A stretch of 64,000 bases of DNA from Oikopleura dioica. Taxonomy: Eukaryota; Chordata; Appendicularia; Copelata; Oikopleuridae. Every line of letters begins with the position of its first letter. Position 1 is the stretch's first letter. The stretch lies in NCBI GenBank assembly GCA_907165135.1, contig OU015566.1, positions 3,288,501-3,352,500 on the forward strand. Direction: 5' to 3'. The position numbers and the translations under genes were made by a program. Below are positions 47,148 through 58,216 of the stretch, in pieces. Below the pieces are notes generated by a model, which worked only from the letters and a program-made list of their open reading frames with translations, made no database searches and had not been told where the DNA came from.

Positions 47148-48062
47148 CGACCGAAACAGACCCCCACTGACTTACACAATCAGTATCAGCTTTATCAAGA
47201 GATTCGATGGCTTGATTCACTCTCCTCATTCTGAAGCAGAAAAATTAAGGGTATCTCCACGAAAACAAAAAATATTTAATTCGCTTAAAATTCGAGATGA
47301 GAGCTTCTTTCTTAGGTCCCAAAAGAAATTAAGCGGGCAAATATTTCTTGGATGCCCTTAAAAATTGAACGACAAATCGTTAATTACAGTCATCAGTAAC
47401 AGTTAGATAAGTTATCTAAGATAACGTAAGCATATTTGAGAATCGACCAAATCAATACTGCGATAAAAAGACAGCTTTCGACGTCACAAACTTAAGGAGG
47501 TCTCTCCGCACATTTGGTAAAAGCGTTTGCCAATGCATTTATCATTTTGTCACTCAGATTGCGTCACTCTGACCCATTGAAAATGCCCGTGAAAATGCAC
47601 CCTGATCATAAAACAACGAAAATTATCGCCGAACATAAATCATCATAACCCGACAGTCAAATAAAATGAAACTTGAAAATTCTTCCGGCATTAGTACTTT
47701 TGAAAGCAAGATTTATCTGACTGCCCTTTCAAACAAGAATTCAAATTAAAAGAAAAAATCATGGAAATGGTCCTCTAAAAACGTCAAATTTATGATTTCG
47801 CTTCCTACGAAAATGAATCAGAAATAATATGACGCTTTTTACGTTAATTTCCTACGAAAACGCGAGTCTTTGGTATGAATTAATATTTTTTCCATTGAAG
47901 ATTTAAAATAAATTTGAAATTTTCCGCTGAGACAGAATGTGTTAATATCGAATTTTGCGAATCGCATAAAATCGTTCATTTCTGATCCAATATTTGCGCT
48001 GGTAAAGGACATGTTTAAAAACTCTTCCATGACAATTGAATTTTTCTCGTTCTTGAGAGAAA
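47148..48062. promoter_or_regulatory. intergenic region upstream of lipase with GATA sites
   Basis: About 0.9 kb. At about 47402-47425 the text TTAGATAAGTTATCTAAGATAACG holds three GATA-type sites, two in a palindrome. GATA control of a digestive enzyme would be typical; this is inference. No gene. Confidence 0.35.
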
Positions 48063-50853
48063 ATGAAGCTGTTTTCATTCTTGTTCTTTTCTGGTCTGAG
48101 GGCGAGTCTTGTGCCCAAAAATGACACAACAGAAGTTTGCTACGAAGGACTCGGTTGCTTTGACAATGAGTTCCCCTGGGACTGTCTTTATGCGCAGGAA
48201 TGGGACTGACAATAAGGGCATCAATGAGATAAAATAAAGATACTACCAAATCATTTTTCGAAAAGCTGCGAGTAAAATTTTATCATTAAAAAGGGATGGT
48301 GTCTGGAACCGACAAAAAAATTCGACAAATTTTGCGTAGACGGCTACTCGGCTGCTGATTGGCCGGTTTGCTGAATCTAGGCTTCTGATTGGTTGAAAAT
48401 TTCAACGCAAAATTTGTCGAAATTTTTTTGTCGATTCCAGACACTTCCCCTTAAAAAAGTGGCAATAATCAAATTTTCAAAAAAAAAGGTTATCAAGGTG
48501 ACACCCTTATTTCGAGTTTTTTTTATATATTATCCTCTTAAAATTAAAGCCTAAGGCTATAAGCTATGCATTTTAACCTATTATTTAAAGGTTTTGATTT
48601 TAAGAAGATAATATGAAATAAAAAAATCGAAATAAGGGTGTCACCTTGATAACTAATTTTTTGAAAATTTGAATTTAATCCTTATTTTTCTGATACTTAT
48701 CAAAAACCGTCAGAAAACTGAGCGGGTAACGGGAAATGAAGTTTGTCATTGACGTAAATTTACGCTCCATCCTTCGAATAACGCATGTTTTCAAAATAAA
48801 CGGCCCTGTTCCCTTACGAAAAAGCGCTTGCCAGGAGACCCAGCAACGATGATGTTTTCCTACCGACTTTATACAGAAGTTGACAATTATGACGAACTAG
48901 ATTATTTTAATCCGGTGAGTGGAAAATCGAGCGCCGAAAGGACTAAAATAGAAAAAGTCGAATACGTCAACGATTTAATTATTTCTCCGCCTCACTGAGC
49001 AAAAAGCGATATTGCGATTGATACACCATGTGGAAAATTGAATACCCTCTTTTCACATGTACCACATGACTTGATAAAACTCGTGTATCGCATACGTAGT
49101 TCTTTGATGAGACATCTTGAGATTTCCACATGATTTGCTACTTGAATCTCAAACGCAAAAAAATTATCAAAAATTGCGAAATTTGCTAATAATGCGAAAT
49201 TGCGAGATTTGAAAAAAACTGCGAAATTATACAAAATTGCGAAACTTGTCAAATTTGCAAAAAAAAGGCAAAATCTCCAAAAAATGCGAAATTTCCAAAA
49301 AATGCGAAATTTCCAAAAAATGCCGAATTTCCAAAAAATGCGAAATTTCTAAAAAATGCGAAATTTCCAAAAATGCGAAATTTCCAAAAAATGCAAAATT
49401 TTCCAAAATTTTCGTAGAGCTTTGGTAGCTTGTGAGCTTCTAGTACTGACAAAAAAAAAATAATTAAATTATAAATTTATTCATCCGAATTCATTTACAT
49501 CTGTAGTCGCCAAATGTCGACTGGACGGCGAAATCAAAGATCTTGCTCGCGACGCATGGCTGGCATGATTCGGGCACAACTGGCTGGCTTAGAGACACAG
49601 TGATGAAAGCAACGCAGCTTGATGATTACCATGTTGTCATACTTGACTGGGAAGGAGAAGCATCTTCGATCAATTACGTCGAATCGGCGCAGAATGCACG
49701 GGTCGTCGCTGCTGCTGGAGCGGTTCTGCTCTCAGACGCTTTCAACAATGGTACGGTAGACAAATAATTTAAAAGATTTATTAAGATTTTTGAACGAATA
49801 AAAAATTGGGATGAAATATGGGGTGGCCTCGGGAACCGACAAAAAATTTCGACAAATCTTGCGTGGGCGTCTACTCGGCTTCTGACTGGCCGGTGGGCCA
49901 AATCCAGGCTTCTGATTGGCTAAAAATTTCCATGCAAAATTTATCGAAATTTTTTGTCGGTTCAAGACAACTCCTCTCGAAAATCGGGGTTGTTCTAGAT
50001 TTAGATATCAAGAAGCATATTTAATATTAAATTACTTTATATAAGATATTAATTCTTTGATTAAAATTGATAAAACGTAATTGTTTTCAATCTCTTCGAT
50101 CTTCATTTGGAGGCGCAAATTTACCAATTCTATCCATTAAATTTTCAAATTTTTATAATTCAAGGAATTCTTGCTGAAAACATCCACATAACCGGCCACA
50201 GCCTTGGCGGTCAATTAATGGCATTCCTCGCCCAAAGATTCCAGACAATCACTGGTGGCGCCAAAATCGGCCGATTCACTCCCTTGACGCTGCCGGCCCC
50301 TTATTCGATGAATGCTCCGCTGAAGCTCGAGTTGACGAAAGCGACGCTGATTATGTCGATTTTATTCATACCGATTCTGGACGGCTCCCAGCGCTTTCGA
50401 TGGAAGAAGCGGTTGCTTACGCGGGTAATCAAAATTACCAATTGATTATCATTTTTCACAAAGCGTTTTTGAAGATTTTTACGTGAATGATGGGCGCCAT
50501 CAGCCTGGATGCCCGACTCCGTCCTTGGATACAAATTGTGAGCATCAGCGAGCAGGAATCGTTTATTTTTTCCAAAAATGTTTTATGTAAAAAATGTTTG
50601 GAAAAAATCTAATAAGTTCAAATTTGGGTGAGTTCTTTCGACATTTCCTGCTACGCCTGCCCTTGTGAAACCTTCCAAAATCTAGAAAACGGCCTCTGCT
50701 CCAGTAAGCGAACAACAATTACAGTAACCCGTCATTTTTTTCATTCTAGACAACTGTCGGTTTAACGCGATCGGATTTTACTCCCAAAAACCAGCTCAGA
50801 AGACCACTTATTTCATCGAAACAACCGATAGAAAACCATTTTGCGTTCAATAA
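48063..50853 (+). CDS. pancreatic-type triacylglycerol lipase, with apparent 1-bp frame break
   Basis: Secreted alpha/beta hydrolase cleaving lipid esters. Exons 48063-48203, 48825-48914, 49507-49750, 50165-50424, 50475-50579, 50617-50703, 50750-50853. Signal MKLFSFLFFSGLRA, EVCYEGLGCF as in pancreatic lipases, nucleophile GHSLGG, LDAAGPLFDEC carrying the Asp, and CEHQRAGIVYF carrying the His. The fourth exon reads IGRFTPL then needs one extra base before DAAGP (about 50287); all other phases close only if this -1 is allowed. Intron 1 fits as GA-AG and holds two MITEs. Either a pseudogene, an assembly error, or an unseen splice. Confidence 0.8.
48293..48450. mobile_element. 158-bp MITE, copy B
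   Basis: GGGATGGTGTCTGGAACCGA at the left; GTCGATTCCAGACACTTCCCC at the right is the imperfect complement. TTAAAAA is present on both flanks (48286-48292, 48451-48457). Same family as 33200 and 49820. Inside lipase intron 1. Confidence 0.75.
48469..48671. mobile_element. 203-bp palindromic MITE
   Basis: Arms of about 80 bp: TCAAATTTTCA, then GGTTATCAAGGTGACACCCT and TATTTCGA at the left, mirrored at the right. AAGGGTGTCAC also occurs alone near 35024 and 46794, suggesting decayed relatives. Confidence 0.7.
49265..49405. repeat. 18-19-bp tandem repeat in lipase intron
   Basis: About seven copies of TGCGAAATTTCCAAAAAA with small changes. Simple intronic minisatellite; the open frames through it on both strands are by-products. 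Confidence 0.85.
49820..49977. mobile_element. ~158-bp MITE, copy C
   Basis: GGGGTGGCCTCGGGAACCGA left, TTTTTTGTCGGTTCAAGACA right, and the shared GGCTTCTGATTGGCTAAAAA core. In a lipase intron. Target duplication not clear. Confidence 0.7.
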
Positions 50854-50915
50854 AATCTCTGAAATCAAGGAAGAAAATTTCAGAAAAAAATATTTATTCA
50901 CAATTTATATTTTGT

Positions 50916-52973
50916 TCAACAAAGTTGGCTTCTCTGCGCCCTAGCAGCTGCGAGCCGCGATTCTAGATCTTTTGCCCGTGCGCTTTTACAGTAAGTCCTT
51001 TTTACAGAACTGTTTCTTGTCGAATTCGCGAAATCGCGTTCTTGTTTTTTCGCCTTTTGATAGATTGCAATTTTCTCCATCGTTTGTGCCAGAAGATCTT
51101 CTCGGTCGCTCTTGATTTTCCCGATTTCTTCGCGCTTTTCTTCCTCTTTTCTCTTTAATTCTTCGCGGAGAATCGAAAGTCTTTCCTGCAACTCAACGAT
51201 GGACATTTCGTCGAGCAATCCATGACCAGCGCTTGAAATTAAATCAACTTGGAGCTTGTATTGGCGATCTTCGAGGGCGCGGCGCTGGAAATCCTTGATT
51301 TTCGATATCAATTGCTTCTTTGCTTCCATTTCCGCAGCTTCTCGTTGCGCTTTTTCGGCAAAAAGTTCTTCTCGGTGTTGACGGATTTCAGCTGCGATTT
51401 TGTGTTTTTCTTGCTCAAGGCGTTCTCTTATCTGATAAAGAGTAAGGGTTAGGGTTAGGGTTGGGCCTTACATTTGCCAGGTTCTTATTCGCTTCAATTA
51501 TTTCTTGAATCCGCTGAGCAATAATTTTCCGTTCTTTCGCCGTTTTCGCTGACTAAATCGAACTTTCGTTTTCAACATTTTTTTCATGACAAACCTTTTC
51601 TTCGAGAAGCTCTTGCCATTCTCTTCTCAGATCATCTGCAAGATCGTGTTTTCGTTGAATTTCTTTCAGGTGATTCAGAACCGCCATTTCGCGCGAAAGT
51701 TTTGCATCGAGAATGTTTTCTTCGAGCCGATTTTCTTGTTCTTCTCGGTCTTTTTCGAGCATTTTTTCTTGCCATTCCGTGAAAGGTAAATCATCAGCCC
51801 CGCCTGAAAAAAATAAATAGTGAAATGAACGACAGGAATACCCTTAGAGGGGGCTTTTTTCTTACCCTGAAGAAGAATTTCTAGTTTTCGGAGATTTTCT
51901 GTCTCTTTTTTCGTGATAATTTCCCCCGCCCTGAGAATGCTAGCCGCATTCTCTTTATTCTTATTCTTCGGCTCTGGAAAATCGGGCGAAGGTTGCGCGA
52001 ATTTTCGATTGAAATCCAATTTCCGCTGCTCTTCGACAAAAATCAACCGCATTCGCTCTTTTGTCTTGTCGCTCTTGTCGACATATGCGCAAGAAAAAGC
52101 ATTGAGATCACTCTCTTTAGTTTTCTCCTGAATTCGGACGAGGCGTTCGTGCTCTTTTTCACGAACGAAACTCCCGCGAAGATTTTCGGGAGTTTCGTAT
52201 GTTGTTGCTGGAATCGATGTTCGGAAAGTGCGGCTTTCGTAAACTTCTTCTTCCTTTTCCAGAGGGACAGATTTGTTCAAATTTCGGGAGAAGGGGACTG
52301 GCTTTGTCGGAGCTTTTTTAATGAAAGTTCCATTCGATTGTGACTAAAATATTGACTTGGTAAAATTTCGACTCGAATTTTTAATTAAAACGGAATGACA
52401 TTTTATTCAATACCTTTTTGATAAGTCTTTGCTGAATCCCTTGATAAATTCTTCGACTGTTCTTGATCGGCTGAATCAATTTTTGTTCGACAAATTGCTT
52501 GTCCATTATTCTTATCCATCCATTCTTGAGTTTCTTCAAATAGCTTTCTTCAAGAAAAATGTCCAAAAAGGCAATGCCTTGCTCTTGCTTCAAAGTTCCG
52601 AGCCATTGAAAGATCAAATCTGCTACTTCCGCGTTGAAAATGCATAAATAGCCGATCACTTCTAGTTTTGTTCGATCTTTTTTGAAGAAATTCGCTTCCA
52701 AAGAGAACAGAAGCTCTTTTGAAAATGTTGAAAACGGCGAGAGAATTCCTTACCAGAGATTTTCCGAAGAATTGATTTGAACTGCGCCATTCCAGAGAAA
52801 ATCTCAACTGCCAAGAACTCTTCTTCATCTGAAAATTGAGAAGCATTTATTTTTTCGCGTAAATAATTCTCTGGATCTACTTCAAGTTTGTAACCATCGC
52901 AAAGTTCTATGATAAAATCAAGAAGATCTCTAGAAGTTTTCATTTCGCGCTTGGATTTTCGAGAATGACGCAT
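50916..52973 (-). CDS. CFAP99: CFAP99-like coiled-coil ciliary protein
   Basis: Cilia- and flagella-associated protein, judged by layout: an N-terminal helical region (DLLDFIIELCDGY, FSGMAQFKSILRKI, YLCIFNAEVADLIFQWL) followed by long charged coiled coil (REEQENRLEENILDAKLSRE, SILREELKRKEEEKREEI) to a basic end. Six exons with GT-AG introns; the region between 52973 and 50916 reads continuously when spliced. One intron holds telomere-like repeats. The next gene upstream on the same strand (53259-54757) is also a coiled-coil protein, 285 bp away. Confidence 0.65.
51443..51465 (+). repeat. interstitial TTAGGG-type repeat
   Basis: AAGGGTTAGGGTTAGGGTTGGG inside a CFAP99-like intron. TTAGGG is the metazoan telomere unit; such short internal arrays can mark repaired breaks. 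Confidence 0.7.
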
Positions 52974-53258
52974 AGATTCAAAAGCAACTCAATTCGTTGC
53001 TAGGGGACAAATTTCTATCTGCATGGTTTTTCTTTTCAGACTTTTTCAATAATTTTTTTTAATTACAGTAAGATACTTGCTGCTCGTTTTGGTCGGTCTT
53101 CAAAAGGGTAAACTTTGGTCCGGAAAATGGAAGAAAAATTGATTTTCGTCCAATTTGATAAGTTTTCGCCTTTTCCTAAAGAAAATTTCCCGATGGCTGG
53201 AGTAAGGATTCTTCGATTTTTAAAATTCGGGAGTGAATGAAACAGAGAAAATATCGCT

Positions 53259-54757
53259 AGCGCAGTCTTTTTCGTATCCTCGGCTCCGCTAATTTCGCAT
53301 CTTCGATCAGCATTTTGCAAACAGACTTAAAAATAAGAAGTTAGAAGCTAAACGAGGTGCTGACCTTGAAATTGGTGGAAGCGTTTTTGAGCTTTTGCTT
53401 GATTTGAATTGCCAGTTTTATGTCTTCTTCACTTTGCTGAATTGTCGATTTCAGTCTTGTCGTTTGAACCCGATGAGCAGTTAGAGCCCGCTCTAGTTCG
53501 CGGATTCTATGGATAGTGTCAAGGTCACATTCTTTTTCGGACTGCTGTTCGTCCAATTCGTCCTCCAAGGAGCGATATTTATTCACCAAGCCTTGGATGA
53601 TTCTTCGTTTTTCGCTGTTTTCTTTTGACAGCATCTGAAATTCTCAATTTATATCAGTTTCCCTTGGTCATAGAGGGTACCTGAATAGTGCCATCAACGA
53701 CCGTTTCCGTCTTAGGCAGCCTCATATCTTGATAAGTCCTGGCTAAGCACTGGTACTCTTGAAACTGATTTTTGAGACTCATCGCTTTTGTCAGAGAAAC
53801 CCGAGCTTTCGGGTCAATTTTGAGCAGTTTCTTTGAAAGAACCGCGTTTTCTCGAACAACGACTCTAGAATTGAGGATTTTTGATGTTTAGAAACTTATT
53901 TTTGCTTACTGGTTAGTTCGTTCAAGCTGAAGTTTTGAAACTTTTCGAAATTTAACGACCAAATCACCAATTTTATTTCCAAGTTCTGCTTTCTTAAAGA
54001 ACTCGTTAGCTAGTTTCACGCGTTTTGGCATACTTTTGCATGAAATCCGATGAGTTTATTTTTATCTGTATCATAAAGGGTGTCTCTGAAGAGAATTGTG
54101 TTGTCTTTCAGGAGTTTCTGCTGATCGAAGATTGCTGTTTGCAGCTTTTTTCGTTCCAAAGCTAGAACGGATTTCATTAAAAAAACAAATTAAAAAAATT
54201 ACCCAAGGGATAAATATGATTTCTCGACTGCTTCAGTCTCATTGTTTCTTGCTTCATCCCGCCCTGAAATCAACAAGGAAAGAGACGACATCAAATCGAA
54301 ACGACTCAAACCAGTTCAATTCCTTGATCCTTGTTTTCATCCTCTTGTCGTTGATTGAGCTTATTTTCCTCGCCTTCTCTTTTTTCCTCGATTTCTTCAT
54401 GAGTATCGACGGCCGAGTCGATGAAGTCTTCTTTTTTGATGATTTGATTCGTCAGTAGGGTTTCTATTTCTTCTCGCTGCTCGAGAACTTCCTTGAGCTT
54501 CGATTTCGCATCCTAAGATTATGATTAAACGAAATTTTATAAGGGTATTCAACCTTTATCGTCAATTCTTCCTGTTCAAGAGTGTTCCGAAGCTCGAGTA
54601 GAATTGCTTCCCTATCAGCTATTTTCTGCCTTATCAAGGTTTTTATTTATAAAATCTTGAAATACGTGACAACTTTGAAACCATTTTTCCTGTACTGATC
54701 ATGAGTCAACTTCGGTTCTTCCTCAAGAACCCGTTTCTTGTTCTTTTTCTTCGGCAT
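53259..54757 (-). CDS. coiled-coil protein, possibly ciliary
   Basis: Start MPKKKNKKRVLEEEPKLTHD at 54757. Spliced reading gives ADREAILLELRNTLEQEELT, then KLKEVLEQREEIETLLTNQI, later KRVKLANEFFKKAELGNKI, then KENSEKRRIIQGLVNKYRSL, and a final exon ending PRIRKRLR with a stop at 53259. At least seven short exons; some middle joints were not checked. Heptad-rich with no domain motif; DUF4515/BBOF1-type ciliary proteins are a guess. Possibly co-transcribed with the CFAP99-like gene. Confidence 0.55.
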
Positions 54758-55547
54758 CTCTTTTTTCCGGCAAGACTGAGGCACGTGCCGTAAAAAAATA
54801 AGGCTCTTTGTCTCTACGTACTTCAGTAGTGTGCATTTCACCCAACAATAAACAACTCAACAATTCCGCAAAGTCTGCCATTATGATAGACAATCTTTGG
54901 TGAAGGCCTTTTCTGTACTACCTCAAACCGGTTTCACTCCGGATTATTGATAAATAAGTTATTTAAAATAACTCAATAATCGGACTCTCATGCATTTTGT
55001 TCCGAATTCATATTTTATGAATCAGAATTCCACTTGTCTTTTTTGAAAAAAAAATTATAAAAGCAGCTTCGAAAGAATTTTATCGTTTGATTTTAGCACA
55101 CTTAGAGAAGAACATTTTTCAGATGAGGTTATTTATGGTAATACGTCAGTTTATGATTAGGACAATCGATGACGTTTTTCGCCATAAAATGGGATTTGCT
55201 CCGAAATGATTGTGAATTGATAAAAATTTCAATTTTTTACGTATATATTTTCTCAAATTCCTGATATAATCGTGAATGTGCAGGTAATTATTTTCAGCAA
55301 GAAAAAGCAACATGAAAGCTGCTGTTGGTGATTAAAGATAATAACCTCTGCCGGATACATTGTCCATTTCTTTGGTGGCAATTTATCTCACTATAGTCCA
55401 CGATTTATAGATCTGTCACAATTATAGAGATTTCAACCGTAAAGAAAACAAACCTCAAAACGACATTTTACGACTCCGATTTCATTTCCACGATCATAAA
55501 TAAGCACAAAATATGCAAATTTTGTTCGTATTTTTGTCATAAGAGCG
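54758..55547. other. divergent spacer
   Basis: About 0.8 kb between divergent genes. TTATAAAAGCAGC at about 55046 is TATA-like, followed by a possible acceptor ATTTTTCAG at about 55122. No gene assigned. Confidence 0.4.
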
Positions 55548-56077
55548 ATGGAAGCGACGAGTCCTTGTAATGAAAAATACTGCGTAACTTGTGATCGGTT
55601 GAGAACAGAGGGAAGAAGAGTCGATGTCTGTGAGAGACTATTGGCTCAGAAAAATTGCTGCTCGATTTATTTGAATGGCAGAGGTAATGATTTAACCCTA
55701 GCCCGGCAAAACGCCATTTCGACTTTTTAGGAACTCTTTTTACAGCATCAATGATAAAATGCCATCTCCACGAAGCTATCGACGATAATGGCTCATTATC
55801 TCCGTCAGAATTCGATGAATTATACGAGGCAGCGAGTGCTTGCGATGAAAAATGTGTGATGATCGCAAACACTAAAATTCTTTCCTTTGGCGTTTTTATT
55901 TTGGTTTCACTGGGAATTTATATTGCCTGGCTATTTTGGAGAAAAATGCAAAAGAATCGTGGATCGATGATCGTAAGCAAAGCTTCTTTTAAAAGAGGCA
56001 CAAGAAAATGGTCAAAATTTTATAGAAATTCGGAAAACAATTTTTCCGAAAAACGCAAACAGAAAAAAATTCTCTGA
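55548..56077 (+). CDS. single-pass membrane protein with Cys-rich ectodomain
   Basis: 160 residues from exons 55548-55683 and 55731-56077. N-terminal Cys pairs (CNEKYCVTCD, KNCCSIY, KCHLHEA) then a helix ILSFGVFILVSLGIYIAWLF and a basic cytosolic tail. No signal peptide at this ATG, so a short 5' exon may be missing. Not recognised as a known family. Confidence 0.6.
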
Positions 56078-56450
56078 AATCTGATTGGCTCACGAGCTGA
56101 ATTCGTATTTTTTATTGGATTTTAATTTCACCAAAATTTTCCTCAAAAATTCTCGAATTTTTTGTCGATTTTAGCCAAAAATGGAAATTTTTGACCATAA
56201 AAAGTATCTCAAATTATGAAACAAATGAAGCCTGACAACCTTATTTCCTGCACAAAATCTTTTTTGAGCTGTCTTATATAAACAACACCAAAGAGATATT
56301 CCAAAAATTGTCTATTGTAACACCTGCAAAAATACCCTCCTTCTGGCACAGGCCGAACTCACTAATCAAACAGATCAGCGCAAATATGCATGTTATTTCA
56401 TAAATTTTCAATCTGAAAAAAAATCTCGACTGCAGAAAGCAAAAAAATTT
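56078..56450. other. short spacer upstream of NAGK
   Basis: About 370 bp, AT-rich, no gene. Probably the 3' UTR of the membrane protein and the NAGK promoter. Confidence 0.4.
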
Positions 56451-58216
56451 ATGTCATTTTTTATTGGAATCGAAGGGGGTGCGACCAAATCAAGTGGCGT
56501 TTTGGTGGATGGAAAGAATGGAGAGATATTAAAAGAGATAACTGGTGGTCCAGCAAATGTTCGGGTATGAAAAGAGGGTCAAAAAAAGGACCCTTGCTAG
56601 CAGGGTTCTAAATCTGAGCTGAAAATCAGAAGTCAAGTCGAGTCGAGTCGACTTTATCGACTTATTAGTCGAAAAGTCGACAAACTCGAGAAAAATAAAA
56701 ATTTAGTCGAAATAGTCGAAAATAAGTCGTTATTTAGTCGGAAGTTGAAAGAGAAGTCGGTTACTTTCGACTTGATTTTCACCTTTTTCGACTAGATTTT
56801 CGACTTATTCGACTAGATTTTCAACTTTTTCGACTAAATTTTCAATTTTATCGACTAGATTTTCGACTTATTCGACTAGTTTTCGACTTTCTCTGCAATC
56901 TTGTTTTCGACTTTTTCGACTAGTCGACAATCTTGTTGAGTCAGAGGGTCAAGTCGAGTCGAGTCGAGTCGACTTATTTCCACAAGAAGTCAAGTCGAGT
57001 CGAGCTAATCTTTTCGACTAAGACTCGGCCCGACTTCGACTCTTGTCGAAACTCGACTAGTCGATTTAGAACCCTGCTAGCTAGCTGAGCTTTCTTCTCC
57101 GGTATTTTAGACTGAGGATTTATCAACAGTCATCTCTCGCTTGGAAAAAATAATGAAGTTTCTATACATGAGTTCTTCTTCCGACGTTCCCATCACCGGC
57201 AAGGTCTCCCTCGGCCTCACCCTCGCCGGAGCTTCTCAAGAAGACATTCAAGCAAAAATCGCAGTTGAAATCAAACAAAGAGTCAAGTTCATTGATCGAA
57301 TAATAATCAACACAGATGCTGTTGCTCCTGTTTTTATGAGTCAAAAGAAAGGGACCGTTTTGATTTGCGGAACTGGCAGTAGTTGCTTGTTTGTGACGGA
57401 AGATGGGATACAGAAGAGAAGTGGAGGGCTTGGTCACATGTTAGGAATTGGTCAAAATGACGAGAAAGCGCTTTTTCGAAGCAAAAATGACCAAAAATAG
57501 GCGATGAAGGATCCGCTTTCTGGATAGCCACAAAAGCCATTAAGTCAGTTCTCGACAAAGCCGATGGAATCCCAAACAATGTCCTTGATACCACCCTTAT
57601 CGAAGCCGAAATAAAAAGCTACTTCAAAATTGAAGACCTCAAAGAGCTAATAAAAATCTACCAGGAAAATTTTGATAAGGGAAAAATTGCTGGTTTCACC
57701 GCGAAATTGGCCGCAATTGCAAAAGAAAAAGACGATCCAGGTTTTTTCAACTCGAAAGAAAATTTCTGAAAGAAAAACTTTTAGTTGCAAAAATTTGCTT
57801 TGCATCAGCTGGAGGTGAGTTGGCAAAATTGGTCGTTTCGATGGAAGATACTCTTGAAATCGGAGAAGAAGAACCACCGGAGATTCTGTGCCAGGGCTCA
57901 GTTTGGAATTCATGGGAGCTTTTGAAGGAATCTTTTATCCAAGGTTCTTGGTTCACGGTTGAATTTAATAGGAAAATTAAGGAATGAAATTGCATTCAAA
58001 ACTGACTGCGCTTTCTCTGGTGCGAGTATCTGTCTCCTGTGCTTATGGAGCTGCAAGATTTGCCTCCATCAAACTCACGGTAAGCATTATTCTAATTACT
58101 AAATTATTATTGTTAACAATTCTTATTAAAAAATTAAGGATGCGCCGCTCGACTCAAAGTTGACATTTAACCTCATCGAAACCGTTCAAATACAACGAGA
58201 AAGTCCTGTTCTTTAA
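56451..58216 (+). CDS. NAGK: N-acetyl-D-glucosamine kinase
   Basis: Phosphorylates GlcNAc released from glycan breakdown (for example by hexosaminidase) to GlcNAc-6-phosphate in the cytosol. 340 residues (human 344). Exons 56451-56564, 57111-57444, 57501-57740, 57785-57943, 57982-58079, 58139-58216, phases closing. Motifs: FIGIEGGATKSSGVLVDG, GTGSSCLF, GLGHMLGDEGSAFWIATKA, QGSVWNSWELLKE, AYGAARFA. The second intron keeps the conserved GDEGSA motif as GA-AG; a GT six bases on would insert two residues. Intron 1 carries a hAT-like element. Confidence 0.93.
56593..57084. mobile_element. 476-bp hAT-like element in NAGK intron 1
   Basis: Element 56601-57076. Inverted ends CAGGGTTCTAAATC and GATTTAGAACCCTG, flanked by CTTGCTAG (56593-56600) and CTAGCTAG (57077-57084), 7 of 8 matching. 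The inside is made almost wholly of GTCGA/TCGAC strings in both orientations (AGTCGAGTCGAGTCGACTT). No transposase. Confidence 0.85.

Noticed and set aside
47839-48249. Minus-strand 136-codon ORF opposite the lipase start
   Set aside because: Overlaps the signal-peptide exon of the lipase, which has clear family sequence on the plus strand.
49237-49428. Repetitive ORF (KCEISKKCEISKK type)
   Set aside because: By-product of an 18-bp minisatellite within a lipase intron.
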